A program made the position numbers and the translations under genes. The notes under the pieces were generated by a model. It had not been told where the DNA came from and ran no database searches. It saw only the letters and a program-made list of their open reading frames with translations. Below, piece by piece: positions 45,601 to 55,000 of a stretch of DNA of 64,000 bases; the first letter of the stretch is position 1; each line of letters begins with the position of its first letter. The DNA comes from Clostridium nigeriense (lineage in GTDB: Bacteria > Bacillota > Clostridia > Clostridiales > Clostridiaceae). The stretch is taken from NCBI RefSeq assembly GCF_900086595.1, contig NZ_LT575472.1:1218275-1282274 (forward strand), read 5' to 3'.

Positions 45601-48600
45601 GACTGGAAGTATTAAGGTTGATGCTTCAAAAAATAATGGAGATAATATTAAAGTTACTGTAGTTTCTTATGATAATGCAGGGGTAAAATCAGAAAAATCT
45701 ATTCATCTTTCCATAAATATTGATAAACCAGAAGTTAATTTATCTTTTACTGATACAGCTAATAAAGTAGAAGAAGGTAGAGGATATTTTGGAGCAAATA
45801 GAGTTGCAACCATTAAGATTACAGATAGAGCATCTGCCTTTGATAAAGATATTGCTACATCAGGAATTAAAATTAATGCAGTAGATGCAAAAGGTAAAAT
45901 AGTTGAGTTAGATACGAAAAGTATGATTAGTAGTTGGAGTAGCAATGAAAATATTCATACTGCAACAATTACATTTTCAGAGGATGGAAACTATATATGG
46001 TCATTTAATTATACAAACAAAGCAGATAATGAAATGAGTGAAATAAAGTCTATTGGAACAACTCCATTTAAATTTACTGTGGATAAAACTAATCCAACAG
46101 GGACAATATCAGTTGATACAAATATATGGGATAAGTTATTAACTGCACTTACATTTGGATTGTACAATAATTCAAATGTAGAAGTTAAGGCAACATCAGA
46201 GGATGCTACAAGTCCTACTAAAATTGAATACTATAAAACAAGCAATACTATTGCTATGACAGCAGAAGAATTAGATAAGGAGAGCTTTGATTCATACAAG
46301 GATTTTAGTATTACAGATGATGAACAGTTTGTTATCTATTTGAAAATTACTGATTATTCTGGAAATTATATATATATAAGTTCTGATGGATATATAGTAG
46401 ATAAAGTTAAAAGTAATATTACTATTACTCCAGATAAGCCAAATATAAATAATTCTTATAATAAAGATGTAAATGTAGCAATTAATGTTATAGATGAAAG
46501 TCCATATTCAGGTATTAAGACAGTTGACTATTGGATAGTAAAAGACAATGATACAGCTAAACCTACTCAAGAAGGAAACTTATATAAATTTACTAATACT
46601 AACCCTACTCAGGAAGAATTACTTAAAGAATGGAATGGAAGTATTAAAGTAAATGCAGAAAAAAACAATAGTTGTAATGTTGTTGTGTACGTAAAGACTA
46701 TAGATAATGCAGGAAATGAAGAAACAAAGTCAATACCATTAGATATTGATGTAACTGCACCTAAAATAAAAGTAACTTATAACAATAATAAAGATAACAA
46801 TGGTAACACTTATTTTAATGAAAGCCGTATAGCTACAATTGCTATTACAGAAAGAACACATCACTTTAATGAAAATAAAGCTACAGCGGGAATAGTTATT
46901 ACAGCTGTTGATTCAAAGGGAAATGAAGTTGCACTTGATGCCTCAAAAGATATAAGCAACTGGACAACAACAGAAGGAACTAATGCAGATATGGCAACTC
47001 ATACAGCAACTATCAAATATTTAAAAGATGCAAACTATACTTTTAAAATTTCTTATACAGATGAAGCTGATAATGTTAATAGTTCTATAGATACAGCTAA
47101 CTCTGTTGCTCCATATAAGTTTACGGTAGATAAAAACAAACCAACTGGAACAGTTAAAGCAGTTTCAGAAGAGGGACGCGAAGTAACATGGAGTGAATTA
47201 GTTGATTCTCTAACCTTTGGATTCTGGACAGGAAAAAAGGTTACACTTACAGGTGCTTCTAATGATGAAACATCTCTTATTGATAGTGTTAAATATTATA
47301 AAACTAATGAAGCAAAAGCACTTAGCGAAACAAAGCTAAAAGAAATAACAGATTGGAAAACCTTTGATGGATTAGATGTGGTTCCTAATGAGCAAGCTAC
47401 AGTATATTTAAAAATTACAGACAAGGCTGGAAATACTACCTATATTAGCACAGATGGGATTATTGCTGATAATACATCTCCACGTGAAGAGGCTATTGCA
47501 CCAGAAATTATTGTAACACCACAAAAGCCAATTAATGGTATATATAAAGATAATGTAAAAGTTGCTATAAAAGTTGATGATCCATTAGTTGGTGGAACAT
47601 ACTCAGGACTAAAAAAAGTATCTTATAAAGTTTTGAATATGGGAAAAGAGACACAAAGTGGTATTTTATACTCATTTACAAATGAAAATCCAAGTCATGA
47701 TGAATTATTAAAGACTTGGACTGGAGAAATAACTGTTGATAGCAAAAAGAATAATAGTAATGATGTTGTTATTGAAGTTTACTCTGAAGATAATTCATTA
47801 AACTCCTCAAGGAATAAGGTCTCAATTAAGATAGATACAACTGCTCCTACTATAGATATTAAATATAACAACAATAATAGAGATAGTGAAAAATATTATA
47901 AAGAAGATCGTGTAGCAACAGTTGTAGTAACAGAGAGAAACTTTAGGGCTGAAGATGTAAAAATTGCAATTACTAATACAGATGGAACAATACCTATAAT
48001 TAGTGAATGGAAGGAATCAGCAGGAAGTGGAAATCAAGATAATACTACACATACTGCAACAATAAACTATAAAGCAGATGGTGATTATACTTTTAAAATT
48101 GAGTACTCAGATTTAGCAGATAATAAGTGTTTGGGAGAAAATTACGAAATTGGAACTACTAATAGTAATGAGTTTACTATTGATAAAACTTCTCCTGAAG
48201 TTTCTGTAACCTATGATAACAATAGTGCACAAAACGAGAAGTATTTTAAGGCTAATCGTACTGCAACTATTGTAGTTAAGGAACACAATTTTGATGTAAG
48301 AAGAGTTGAGTTTACACAAAAGGCTACTAAAAATGGAGCAACAATACCTATACCTTCTGCAAAGTGGAATAGTAGTGGGGATATTCATACAGCAACGATT
48401 TTCTATAACACTGATGGTGACTATACCTTTGATATTAAGATGAAGGACATGGCTGGGAATAATAGCTTAGAAACAAATTATGGTGGTTCTGTAGCAGCTA
48501 AAGATTTCACTATTGATACAAATATTTCTGAACCACAAATTACAGGAGTTGAAAATGGAAGAGCATATAAGGAAGATATTATTCCTGTAATTAACTTCTC

Positions 48601-49666
48601 TGATATTAATTACAATAATTACGAAGTTAGATTAACAAGAACTCGTATGGGTGAGAAGAATGTAGATGTTACTAAGGAGTTTATAAAAAACTTAAATGTT
48701 AGTGGACAAGGTGCTTCAGGAGCAAATGACACATTCAAGAAAGAACAAAAAAATGATGGTATCTACACATTATATGTAAAGGTTAATGATAAAGCAGGAA
48801 ATGAAAGTGAAAAAACAGTAACATTTACTGCAAATAGATTTGGTTCCGTATATGAATACAGTGATTATCTTGTATCATTAATTGCAAATGGTGGAGCATA
48901 TATTAAAGTGATTGAAAATGACTTAGTAATTACTGAGTATAATGCAGACCGTTTAGTAGGTGACTCACTTGCAATTCAGATTACTCGTGATGGAAATCCA
49001 ATAGAAGGAGTTAAGTACAATATTTCTCCGGAAATAAGTAATCAAGCTGAGGTTGGTGGTAGTGGCTGGTTCCAGTATCAATATACAATTAACAAAGAAA
49101 ACTTCTCTAAAGATGGGGTTTATAAGGTAGCAATAGCTTCTAAAGATGCTACAGGAAATTCTCCTGAAAATACAAACTATAAAGATAAGTCAATTACCTT
49201 TAGAGTTGACAGTACTGCACCTGAATTAACAAGTGTTGTAGGTCTTGAAAAAGATATTATAAATGCTAAGGAAGTAACAGTAAAATATACAGCATTTGAT
49301 GCTATTGGATTAAAGTCAATTAATGTATATGTTGAAGGTAAACAACAAGGTGATACAATTACTGACTTTTCAGCTGATATGAATAATTATTCAGGTGATT
49401 TCGTAATTACTGAAAGTAATGCTAAAAAAGAAGTGCGTATCGTTATAGAAGATATGGCTGGAAACATTACTGACACAGAGGCGGAGGATTTTACAAGTGC
49501 ATATGAGTTTAGAAAAGTAGTAACAGTATCTACAAATACCTTTGTAAGATGGTATGCAAATAAGCTTTTATTTTGGAGTTCAATTGTTGGATCTTTAGTA
49601 ATAGCAGCAGGGATTTGGTATTCAATTTACGGTAAAAGAAAACATCAAGTTGAAGAAGGTAAATAA
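42611..49666 (+). CDS. Giant membrane-anchored Ig-repeat surface protein of the secretion locus
   Basis: The 2351-residue protein has a signal peptide (about 1-31, ending TVFAQS), a prealbumin-like domain (about 35-135), InlB-B-like repeats (about 135-480, with GGTIKLNG and VTPDDGYRIESILING-type units), and then several long tandem units of about 380 residues made of Ig-like parts (recurring motifs: YNKDVNV, YSGIKTVDYW, KNNSDNV, ATITITER, HTATI, DKTNPTGTI). It ends in a membrane helix (about 2322-2341) and a short basic tail, not LPXTG. It is embedded in the secretion operon, so I infer an extracellular stalk or wall-spanning element. Function is not established; it has no similarity I can see to EsaA. 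Confidence 0.8.
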   Translation: MGKLKITERLLAILLVLAMVVGLMPVTVFAQSNSNPDKFTICVEDSDGIVVSGADVTYTIKDGFSVVETGGDKTDENGYIVVKNMDKYKEAINNTDGSTISISYVVSKTGYKKVETNDVTVSEVNGNIDVVLTKSIPLTANLSVTKIGSGDVKINEVEGEDTTVTKDSTIKLEIIPVDIDGGITYIKSLKIGENSITVKKYESYINDSLKITEDTKIVVEFATDFNVIASSGDGGTIKLNGNKVDKEVIEKGESVKILVTPDDGYRIESILINGSTETISDGSTFSKDIVVSSNINISATFTKLYTIKVTYDSEKGTVDTDPASIGGKVVVTEGKDISVTATPNANYRVSNVIKNGELQEYTENNKEYKDTITNVNKDYTYEITFALNTYKVTASKTGNGTVSIENSSVDYGQETKIILIPENDLYRIGKIIIKTETNTTGIELDKKAEDLYAEKDDGSAIITLKNITENTEIEVVFEKVPVVEGDWKEKVYIKPTKGELVNSYTDKDGNEVYAYSKDSVLSIKALPIYDRVNIKFAGKSRYEGWTREKEISSTSTIEGLQVRTGRWGNEETIKLNKKIINIIDKIEPKVMLTPDEANSNGYYNKDIKVGIAAIDPDDYSGIKTVEYWVKSDGTETQHEIINVNKEATYNGNIMVDSNKNNSDNVEITVTVTDASGNIKTEVKKLKINTTKPTVSVSIDGILNPEATAGYYNVVRKATITIVDRKTSFDENATLNGLSITAKDKKGNDIAISKSEMLSYWTHNGDTHTAILTFKEDANYDWKFSYKNKADLTNDAITQVGDSIYKFAIDKVAPVGSIELEKYSWNKLVSVLTFGIWKNTSVSVEAKGEDSISPLYDIKYYKSNKETALSKEELSKLYDEGNFVTENYTVNPDEQFVVYARVTDYAGNALYISTDGIIVDNTASNITLNPDTPNKNGLYNKDVNVGIQVSDSVIQDKAYSGIKTIDYFVENNRVVTQSGNLYKFDEINPTQDKLKKEWTGSIKVDASKNNGDNIKVTVVSYDNAGVKSEKSIHLSINIDKPEVNLSFTDTANKVEEGRGYFGANRVATIKITDRASAFDKDIATSGIKINAVDAKGKIVELDTKSMISSWSSNENIHTATITFSEDGNYIWSFNYTNKADNEMSEIKSIGTTPFKFTVDKTNPTGTISVDTNIWDKLLTALTFGLYNNSNVEVKATSEDATSPTKIEYYKTSNTIAMTAEELDKESFDSYKDFSITDDEQFVIYLKITDYSGNYIYISSDGYIVDKVKSNITITPDKPNINNSYNKDVNVAINVIDESPYSGIKTVDYWIVKDNDTAKPTQEGNLYKFTNTNPTQEELLKEWNGSIKVNAEKNNSCNVVVYVKTIDNAGNEETKSIPLDIDVTAPKIKVTYNNNKDNNGNTYFNESRIATIAITERTHHFNENKATAGIVITAVDSKGNEVALDASKDISNWTTTEGTNADMATHTATIKYLKDANYTFKISYTDEADNVNSSIDTANSVAPYKFTVDKNKPTGTVKAVSEEGREVTWSELVDSLTFGFWTGKKVTLTGASNDETSLIDSVKYYKTNEAKALSETKLKEITDWKTFDGLDVVPNEQATVYLKITDKAGNTTYISTDGIIADNTSPREEAIAPEIIVTPQKPINGIYKDNVKVAIKVDDPLVGGTYSGLKKVSYKVLNMGKETQSGILYSFTNENPSHDELLKTWTGEITVDSKKNNSNDVVIEVYSEDNSLNSSRNKVSIKIDTTAPTIDIKYNNNNRDSEKYYKEDRVATVVVTERNFRAEDVKIAITNTDGTIPIISEWKESAGSGNQDNTTHTATINYKADGDYTFKIEYSDLADNKCLGENYEIGTTNSNEFTIDKTSPEVSVTYDNNSAQNEKYFKANRTATIVVKEHNFDVRRVEFTQKATKNGATIPIPSAKWNSSGDIHTATIFYNTDGDYTFDIKMKDMAGNNSLETNYGGSVAAKDFTIDTNISEPQITGVENGRAYKEDIIPVINFSDINYNNYEVRLTRTRMGEKNVDVTKEFIKNLNVSGQGASGANDTFKKEQKNDGIYTLYVKVNDKAGNESEKTVTFTANRFGSVYEYSDYLVSLIANGGAYIKVIENDLVITEYNADRLVGDSLAIQITRDGNPIEGVKYNISPEISNQAEVGGSGWFQYQYTINKENFSKDGVYKVAIASKDATGNSPENTNYKDKSITFRVDSTAPELTSVVGLEKDIINAKEVTVKYTAFDAIGLKSINVYVEGKQQGDTITDFSADMNNYSGDFVITESNAKKEVRIVIEDMAGNITDTEAEDFTSAYEFRKVVTVSTNTFVRWYANKLLFWSSIVGSLVIAAGIWYSIYGKRKHQVEEGK

Positions 49667-49682
49667 ATAATTTTATAAATAG

Positions 49683-49762
49683 GACTTAAGCATGGTGTTG
49701 TCACACAAAAAATTAATAAAGAATATAAAAAAATAACTAAAGTGACAGCTCCATGTCTAGTC
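49683..49762 (+). repeat. Long-range hairpin after the giant surface protein gene
   Basis: CATGGTGTTGTCAC (49691-49704) can pair with GTGACAGCTCCATG (49742-49755) with one mismatch and one G-T pair, and GACT/AGTC extend the stem outside (49683-49686 with 49759-49762). The loop of about 37 bases is A-rich. It may attenuate transcription or protect mRNA ends between the surface protein and the export ATPase genes. Confidence 0.55.
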
Positions 49763-49837
49763 TATTTGTTAGAAATAATATCTTGAATTAGTTAGGTATT
49801 ATTTGTGATAAATAGGTATATAAGGGGTGGATAAAAG

Positions 49838-50752
49838 ATGAATAGACTACTAAAAAATAAAGTGATTACTGAGTTAGATTGTGGTGCTAATTTTGCATAT
49901 ATACTAAATGATAATAGTGAATTTTTGATGACTGACTATAAAGTTTTACAAAGTCAAATAAACAGTGGATTCATTAAGTGTATGAAGACTTTATATAATG
50001 GAAAAATACAGTTTTTCTATATGACAGGTAATTTGAAAAACTTTGGTTCCATGCTAGCTTCTATTAATACTGATACTTTTATGGCAATTGCATCCAATCT
50101 TTTTGCTAGTATTATTGAAGTGAAAAATAACGGCTTTTTATCTTGCCAGAATATCGATATTTCTTTTGAAAAAATTTTCATTGATGTAAGTACATTAAAG
50201 GTTAGTTTGGTGTATATTCCAATAAGTACTAGGGTATTTAATAATTATGATGAATTTGAAAATGAATTAAGGACAAGCTTAATTAAGCTGATAAATAAAT
50301 TGCCTTCTCTTTCAAATAAAAAAGCAATGCAATTTTCTATAGATTTATCTAATGGAACTTATTCTTTGGAAGATCTATACGATTTAACTAAAGGTATAAA
50401 AGTAACATCCACAAAACAGAAGGGGAAGATAAATAATGACTCAATTAATAAAAATATACGTATTGTGGCAATAAATGCACCTACATCAGTTGAAATATTA
50501 GTAGATAAAAATGAATATATCTTAGGTAAAAATCCTTCCATGGCAGATGGAGTAATTACCTTTAATAAAGCAATCAGTAGAGTTCATTGCAAAATAATAA
50601 ATGATAATGGTGAATTTATGGTGATAGATTTAAATAGTGCAAATGGTACTTATGTTAATAGATTAAAATTGTTGCCTAATCAGCCCCATCCAATTAAAAG
50701 TGGGGATGTGATTCGTTTAGCAAATAGTGATTTTCAAATTATTATAGATTAG
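49838..50752 (+). CDS. Second FHA-domain protein (DUF6382-like N domain)
   Basis: The 304-residue cytoplasmic protein has an N-terminal domain of about 180 residues similar in layout to the first FHA protein (FIKCMKTLYNGKIQFFYMTG, split near 46-66; KVSLVYIPIST near 124-134), a short linker and a C-terminal FHA domain (about 210-304: YILGKNPSMADGVI, ISRVHCKI, NSANGTYVN). As in the first protein GK replaces the usual GR. GGGGTGG precedes the ATG. It is followed after 13 bases by the CpaE-like ATPase gene, which suggests they act together, for example to bring phosphorylated proteins to the export machinery. Confidence 0.82.
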   Translation: MNRLLKNKVITELDCGANFAYILNDNSEFLMTDYKVLQSQINSGFIKCMKTLYNGKIQFFYMTGNLKNFGSMLASINTDTFMAIASNLFASIIEVKNNGFLSCQNIDISFEKIFIDVSTLKVSLVYIPISTRVFNNYDEFENELRTSLIKLINKLPSLSNKKAMQFSIDLSNGTYSLEDLYDLTKGIKVTSTKQKGKINNDSINKNIRIVAINAPTSVEILVDKNEYILGKNPSMADGVITFNKAISRVHCKIINDNGEFMVIDLNSANGTYVNRLKLLPNQPHPIKSGDVIRLANSDFQIIID

Positions 50753-50765
50753 GATGGTGTAGAAA

Positions 50766-51824
50766 ATGGCAAAACCAAGAATTATTATAGCTGATACGGA
50801 CTTAAGCTACATAATCCCCCTTCAGCTAAAGTTCCTGGAGGAATTTTTTAATAAAGTTGATTTAGAAATTATTACAGACGAAGAATACTTTAAAAACTTA
50901 TTTTTAGAACCTCAAAGTGCAGATATTTTAATAGTGTCTGAAGAATTTTATGATTCATCTTTAAAAAAACATAACATTAGTAATCTATTTCTTATGATGG
51001 AACAATATGAGGAAGGTAAAACAGATGAATTAAATATTAATAGATTATTTAAATACACAAGTATAAAGGAAATCTTCAATAAGATTACTGCAAAAAGTGC
51101 AAGAAAATTAAACATAAATGAAATAGTAAAGAAAGAATCACAAGTAGTTCTTGTTTGCTCAGCTTGTGGTGGTGTTGGAAAAACAACAGTATCATTAGGC
51201 ATAAGTGCTAGTTTAACAAAGAACTATAAGAAGGTACTTTACATTAATGCTGGAAGATTACAAAGCTTTCATAGAATTCTTAAAAATCAAAGTGTAATAT
51301 CCTCAGCTGATATATATGCAAAGCTTGTAAGAGGAAATGAAAATATTTATTCAGATATAAAACATGTTTTAAGAAAGGAGACTTTCAGTTATCTTCCTCC
51401 TTTTAAAGCAGCACTTATGTCGTTAGGACTTACTTATTCAATATATGAGAAAATTGTAACTTCCGCAAAGAAGTCAAATGATTATGATTATATAGTAATA
51501 GATGCAGATACTGCTTTTGATGAGGATAATGCGAAACTATTAAATATATCCGATAAAGTGATTGTAGTTAATGAACAAACAAGTACATCGATTTTTGCAA
51601 CTAATATACTTGTTGACAATATAAATGGAACGAATTCAGATAAGTATATATTCGTATGCAATAACTTTAATAAAAATGAAAATAATGCAATTGTTACTTC
51701 AAATATACCATTAAAATTTATTGTAAATGAGTATATTGAACACTTCGATAATTATGATCAGTTAAATTGTGAGGATTTATCAAAGGATACTGGAATTCAA
51801 AAAACTGCATTTCTTGTGATTTAA
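50766..51824 (+). CDS. CpaE/MinD-like P-loop ATPase
   Basis: The 352-residue protein has an N-terminal receiver-like domain (RIIIADTDLSY at 4-14, ADILIVSEEF near 58) lacking a clear phospho-acceptor pocket, and a C-terminal MinD/ParA-type ATPase with the deviant Walker A SACGGVGKTTVS (about 133-144) and a Walker B-like YDYIVIDADTAFDED near 239. This domain order is that of CpaE, which positions pilus machines. In the secretion operon it may position or organise the EssC complex. GGATGG precedes the ATG. Such an ATPase is not part of the usual T7SSb set, although mycobacterial ESX loci have a MinD-like EspI. Confidence 0.82.
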   Translation: MAKPRIIIADTDLSYIIPLQLKFLEEFFNKVDLEIITDEEYFKNLFLEPQSADILIVSEEFYDSSLKKHNISNLFLMMEQYEEGKTDELNINRLFKYTSIKEIFNKITAKSARKLNINEIVKKESQVVLVCSACGGVGKTTVSLGISASLTKNYKKVLYINAGRLQSFHRILKNQSVISSADIYAKLVRGNENIYSDIKHVLRKETFSYLPPFKAALMSLGLTYSIYEKIVTSAKKSNDYDYIVIDADTAFDEDNAKLLNISDKVIVVNEQTSTSIFATNILVDNINGTNSDKYIFVCNNFNKNENNAIVTSNIPLKFIVNEYIEHFDNYDQLNCEDLSKDTGIQKTAFLVI

Positions 51825-51834
51825 GGAGGTTTCT

Positions 51835-52089
51835 ATGGAAAAGGATAAAGCAATAGTGATTTTCAATATAACAAAGAAGGATTTTAGCGTTGATTTAGAG
51901 ATTCCACTCTTTATAACTGCAAATGAATTGGTAACAGCTTTGAATTCAGCATATGATTTAAAAATAGATGTTTCTGATATTAAGAACTGCTATTTAAAGG
52001 CAGAAAGACCAATAGCATTACTTAGAGGAAATAAAACACTTGATGAATACGGAATAAGAAATGGCAGTATTATAAATTTTACAGAGTAG
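51835..52089 (+). CDS. esaB: YukD/EsaB ubiquitin-like T7SS protein
   Basis: The 84-residue protein has the ubiquitin-like pattern of YukD/EsaB: strand DKAIVIFNITKKDFSVDLEI, helix near 28-38 (ANELVTALNSAY), and a late ERPIALLRGNKTLDEYGIRNG segment (split) before a final strand IINFT. EsaB is a conserved small cytoplasmic component of T7SSb that regulates export. AAGGAGG precedes the ATG. Its place directly before essC is the usual one, which supports the assignment. Confidence 0.88.
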   Translation: MEKDKAIVIFNITKKDFSVDLEIPLFITANELVTALNSAYDLKIDVSDIKNCYLKAERPIALLRGNKTLDEYGIRNGSIINFTE

Positions 52090-52099
52090 GAGAAGCTAA

Positions 52100-55000
52100 A
52101 TGGAAAATAAATATAAAATAATAATTTCCAACAAAAATTTATATAAAGAAATTGAGCTTTCTTCTGAAAAGGAGTCAATTCGAGTTGGTACAGGAATCGA
52201 ATGTGATACCAGGTTACATAAAGATTTATTCTTTGAACCAATAGAGCTTTTTTTCATAAGAACTGAAGAGGAATGGACTGTAACTTGTTCTGATAATCTA
52301 TATTTTACAGTAGGTGATGTAAGAAAATTAATGACAAAGTCATTACAGCATGGAGAACGCTTTATTGTAAAATATAGAGAATCAAATAATGATGTTTTTT
52401 TTGTGGATTTTCTTATTGATTTTGAAAATAGACAAAGGCATTTTGAACGAAAGATTAATATGTGTAATATTAATCAATTAACCATAGGAACATCCAATAG
52501 TAGCAACATTATCATAAAAAGTAGATATGTAAAAAATGATAATGTTCTGGTTGTTAACAATGGTGAAACTCTACAATTATGTGTAAGAAACAGCACATAT
52601 GGTGTTTATCATAATGGTAATAGAGAAGAAAGTAATTTTATAATATATAATGGGGATTTTTTCTCTATATCGGATTTTATATTTTATTATAAAGATAATC
52701 ATATTTATACTGAAATCAGAAAAGATTGTATGATAAATGACATTTCTTATTTAGATGAACAAAATCAAAATTGTTATCCTAGATTTATAAGAAATACAAG
52801 AATTAAGAGTGTTGTTGATGATACTAAAATTGAAATATTAGATCCACCATCCAAACCTCAAAAACCTAAAAATAATCTATTCATTAGTTTGATGCCATCT
52901 ATTGGAATGATAATTGCTTCAGGTGCAATGGCATTTATGGGAGGAGTAATGATTATTTTTAGTATTGTATCAGGGGTAATGGCTATAGTTACCTCTATAT
53001 TAGGTGTTATGCAAGGAAATAAAGATTATAAGAAAGAATGTAAGGAGAGAATTGCTAAATATAACTCTTATATAAAAAAGAAACGTACTGAAATTGAAAG
53101 AATACGAGAGTGTGAGCGAAATGAATTGGAAAAAATATTTATTTCACAGGATTTAGAACTTGAAAGGATAAAATCTTTCTCAAGCGATTTATTTGAGAGA
53201 ACGTTAAATGATAAGGATTTTCTAAATATTCGTATTGGAACAGGGGATATTAAGGCAAAAAGACAAATTGACTATAAAAAACAAGAAAGATTAGAAATTG
53301 AAGATGATCTTCATAATCAGCCAGAAAATCTTTTTAATGAATATAAAATGGTAAAACAGGCTCCTGTAGTATGTGATTTAGTGGCTAATAATGCAGTTGG
53401 AATTGTAGGAAATGAAGAAAATAGATTTTCTTTGCTAAAAAATATAGTAATTGACATAGTTTCTAGGCATTTTTATACAGACGTAAAAATGTTTTTTATT
53501 GTAGAAGAGGAACGTACATCAAGAATTGACTGGTTGAGATTTCTTCCTCATGTACACAATTCAGAGACAAGTATGAGGAATATTTCTTGTGATACAGAAA
53601 GTAAAAATTTAATTTTTGAATATTTGTATAAAGAATTATCATTAAGAGAACAGAACCAAGAATTTAATGAATACTTAGTTATATTTTTTTATGATAACTG
53701 TGGCTTTAATAGCCATCCTATATCCAAATTTATAGGCAAGGCAAATGAACTTGGTGTTACTTTTATATTCTTTGCAGATAATAAATTTAATATTCCTATA
53801 GGATGTGATTCAATTATAAGTATTTTGGATAATAAAAATGCAGAGTTAATAAATGTGCTAGATTACAACATAATAAAATTTGAATATCCAACAGTTGATG
53901 ACAAAATTGGAAATAAGGTTGTTGAAATATTAGCTCCAGTTTATACAGAAGAAATAACATTGGAGAGTTCTTTGACTAAAAACATTTCTCTATTTAAAAT
54001 GCTTAGAATTTTGTCCGTAGAAGATTTAGATTTATTAAAACGATGGAATAAGTCTACTGTATTTAAATCTATGGCAGCGCCCATAGGAGTATCGAAATCA
54101 GGAATGATTTTACTTGATTTACATGATAAAGCTCACGGCCCTCATGGGCTTGTTGCTGGGACTACAGGTTCAGGTAAATCTGAAATTTTACAGACATATA
54201 TTTTATCAATGTCAACTTTGTACCATCCTTACGAAGTAGCATTTGTAATCATAGACTTTAAAGGTGGAGGTATGGTTAATCAGTTTAAAACAATGCCTCA
54301 TCTTCTAGGTGCTATTACAAATATTGATGGAAAGGCAATAGATCGTTCACTAAAATCAATTAAGGCTGAGTTGAAAAAGAGACAAAGATTATTCTCGGAA
54401 TCAGAAGTAAATCATATTGATAAATATATAAAGAAATATAAAGCTCAAGAAGTAGATGAACCTTTACCACACTTAATTATTATAGTAGATGAATTTGCAG
54501 AGTTAAAAGCAGAACAACCAGAGTTTATGAAGGAATTAATTTCTGCGGCACGTATAGGTAGAAGTTTAGGTGTTCATCTAATATTAGCTACGCAGAAACC
54601 ATCTGGACAAGTTGATGAACAAATTTGGAGTAATTCTAGATTTAAGCTTTGCTTAAAGGTTCAAAATAAAGAAGATAGTAATGAAGTCCTTAAATCTCCT
54701 CTTGCAGCTGAGATAAAGGAACCTGGAAGAGCTTATTTACAAGTTGGAAATAATGAAATATTTGAATTATTTCAATCTGCATATAGTGGTTATTCTGAAG
54801 GAATGGATGAGAATAATTTCAGAGAATTTTCAATTTATGAATTACAGAAAAGTGGAAGAAAAAAATGTGTTTTTGTAAGTAAGAAGAATAAAAAGGAATT
54901 AAAGTCTAAAACTCAATTGGAAGCAATTGTTGACTATATATCTAATTATTGCAACATGAATGGAATTAAATCTCTTTCCAATATATGTTTAGATGATTTA

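Noticed and set aside
44380..48500. Periodic repeats as a CRISPR or tandem DNA array
   Set aside because: The repetition is at protein level over units of hundreds of residues with diverged DNA, within one open frame.
42611..49666. Giant Ig protein as an EsaA homologue
   Set aside because: EsaA has several membrane helices at both ends around one extracellular domain; this protein has a cleavable-type signal peptide, a single C-terminal helix and repetitive Ig modules.
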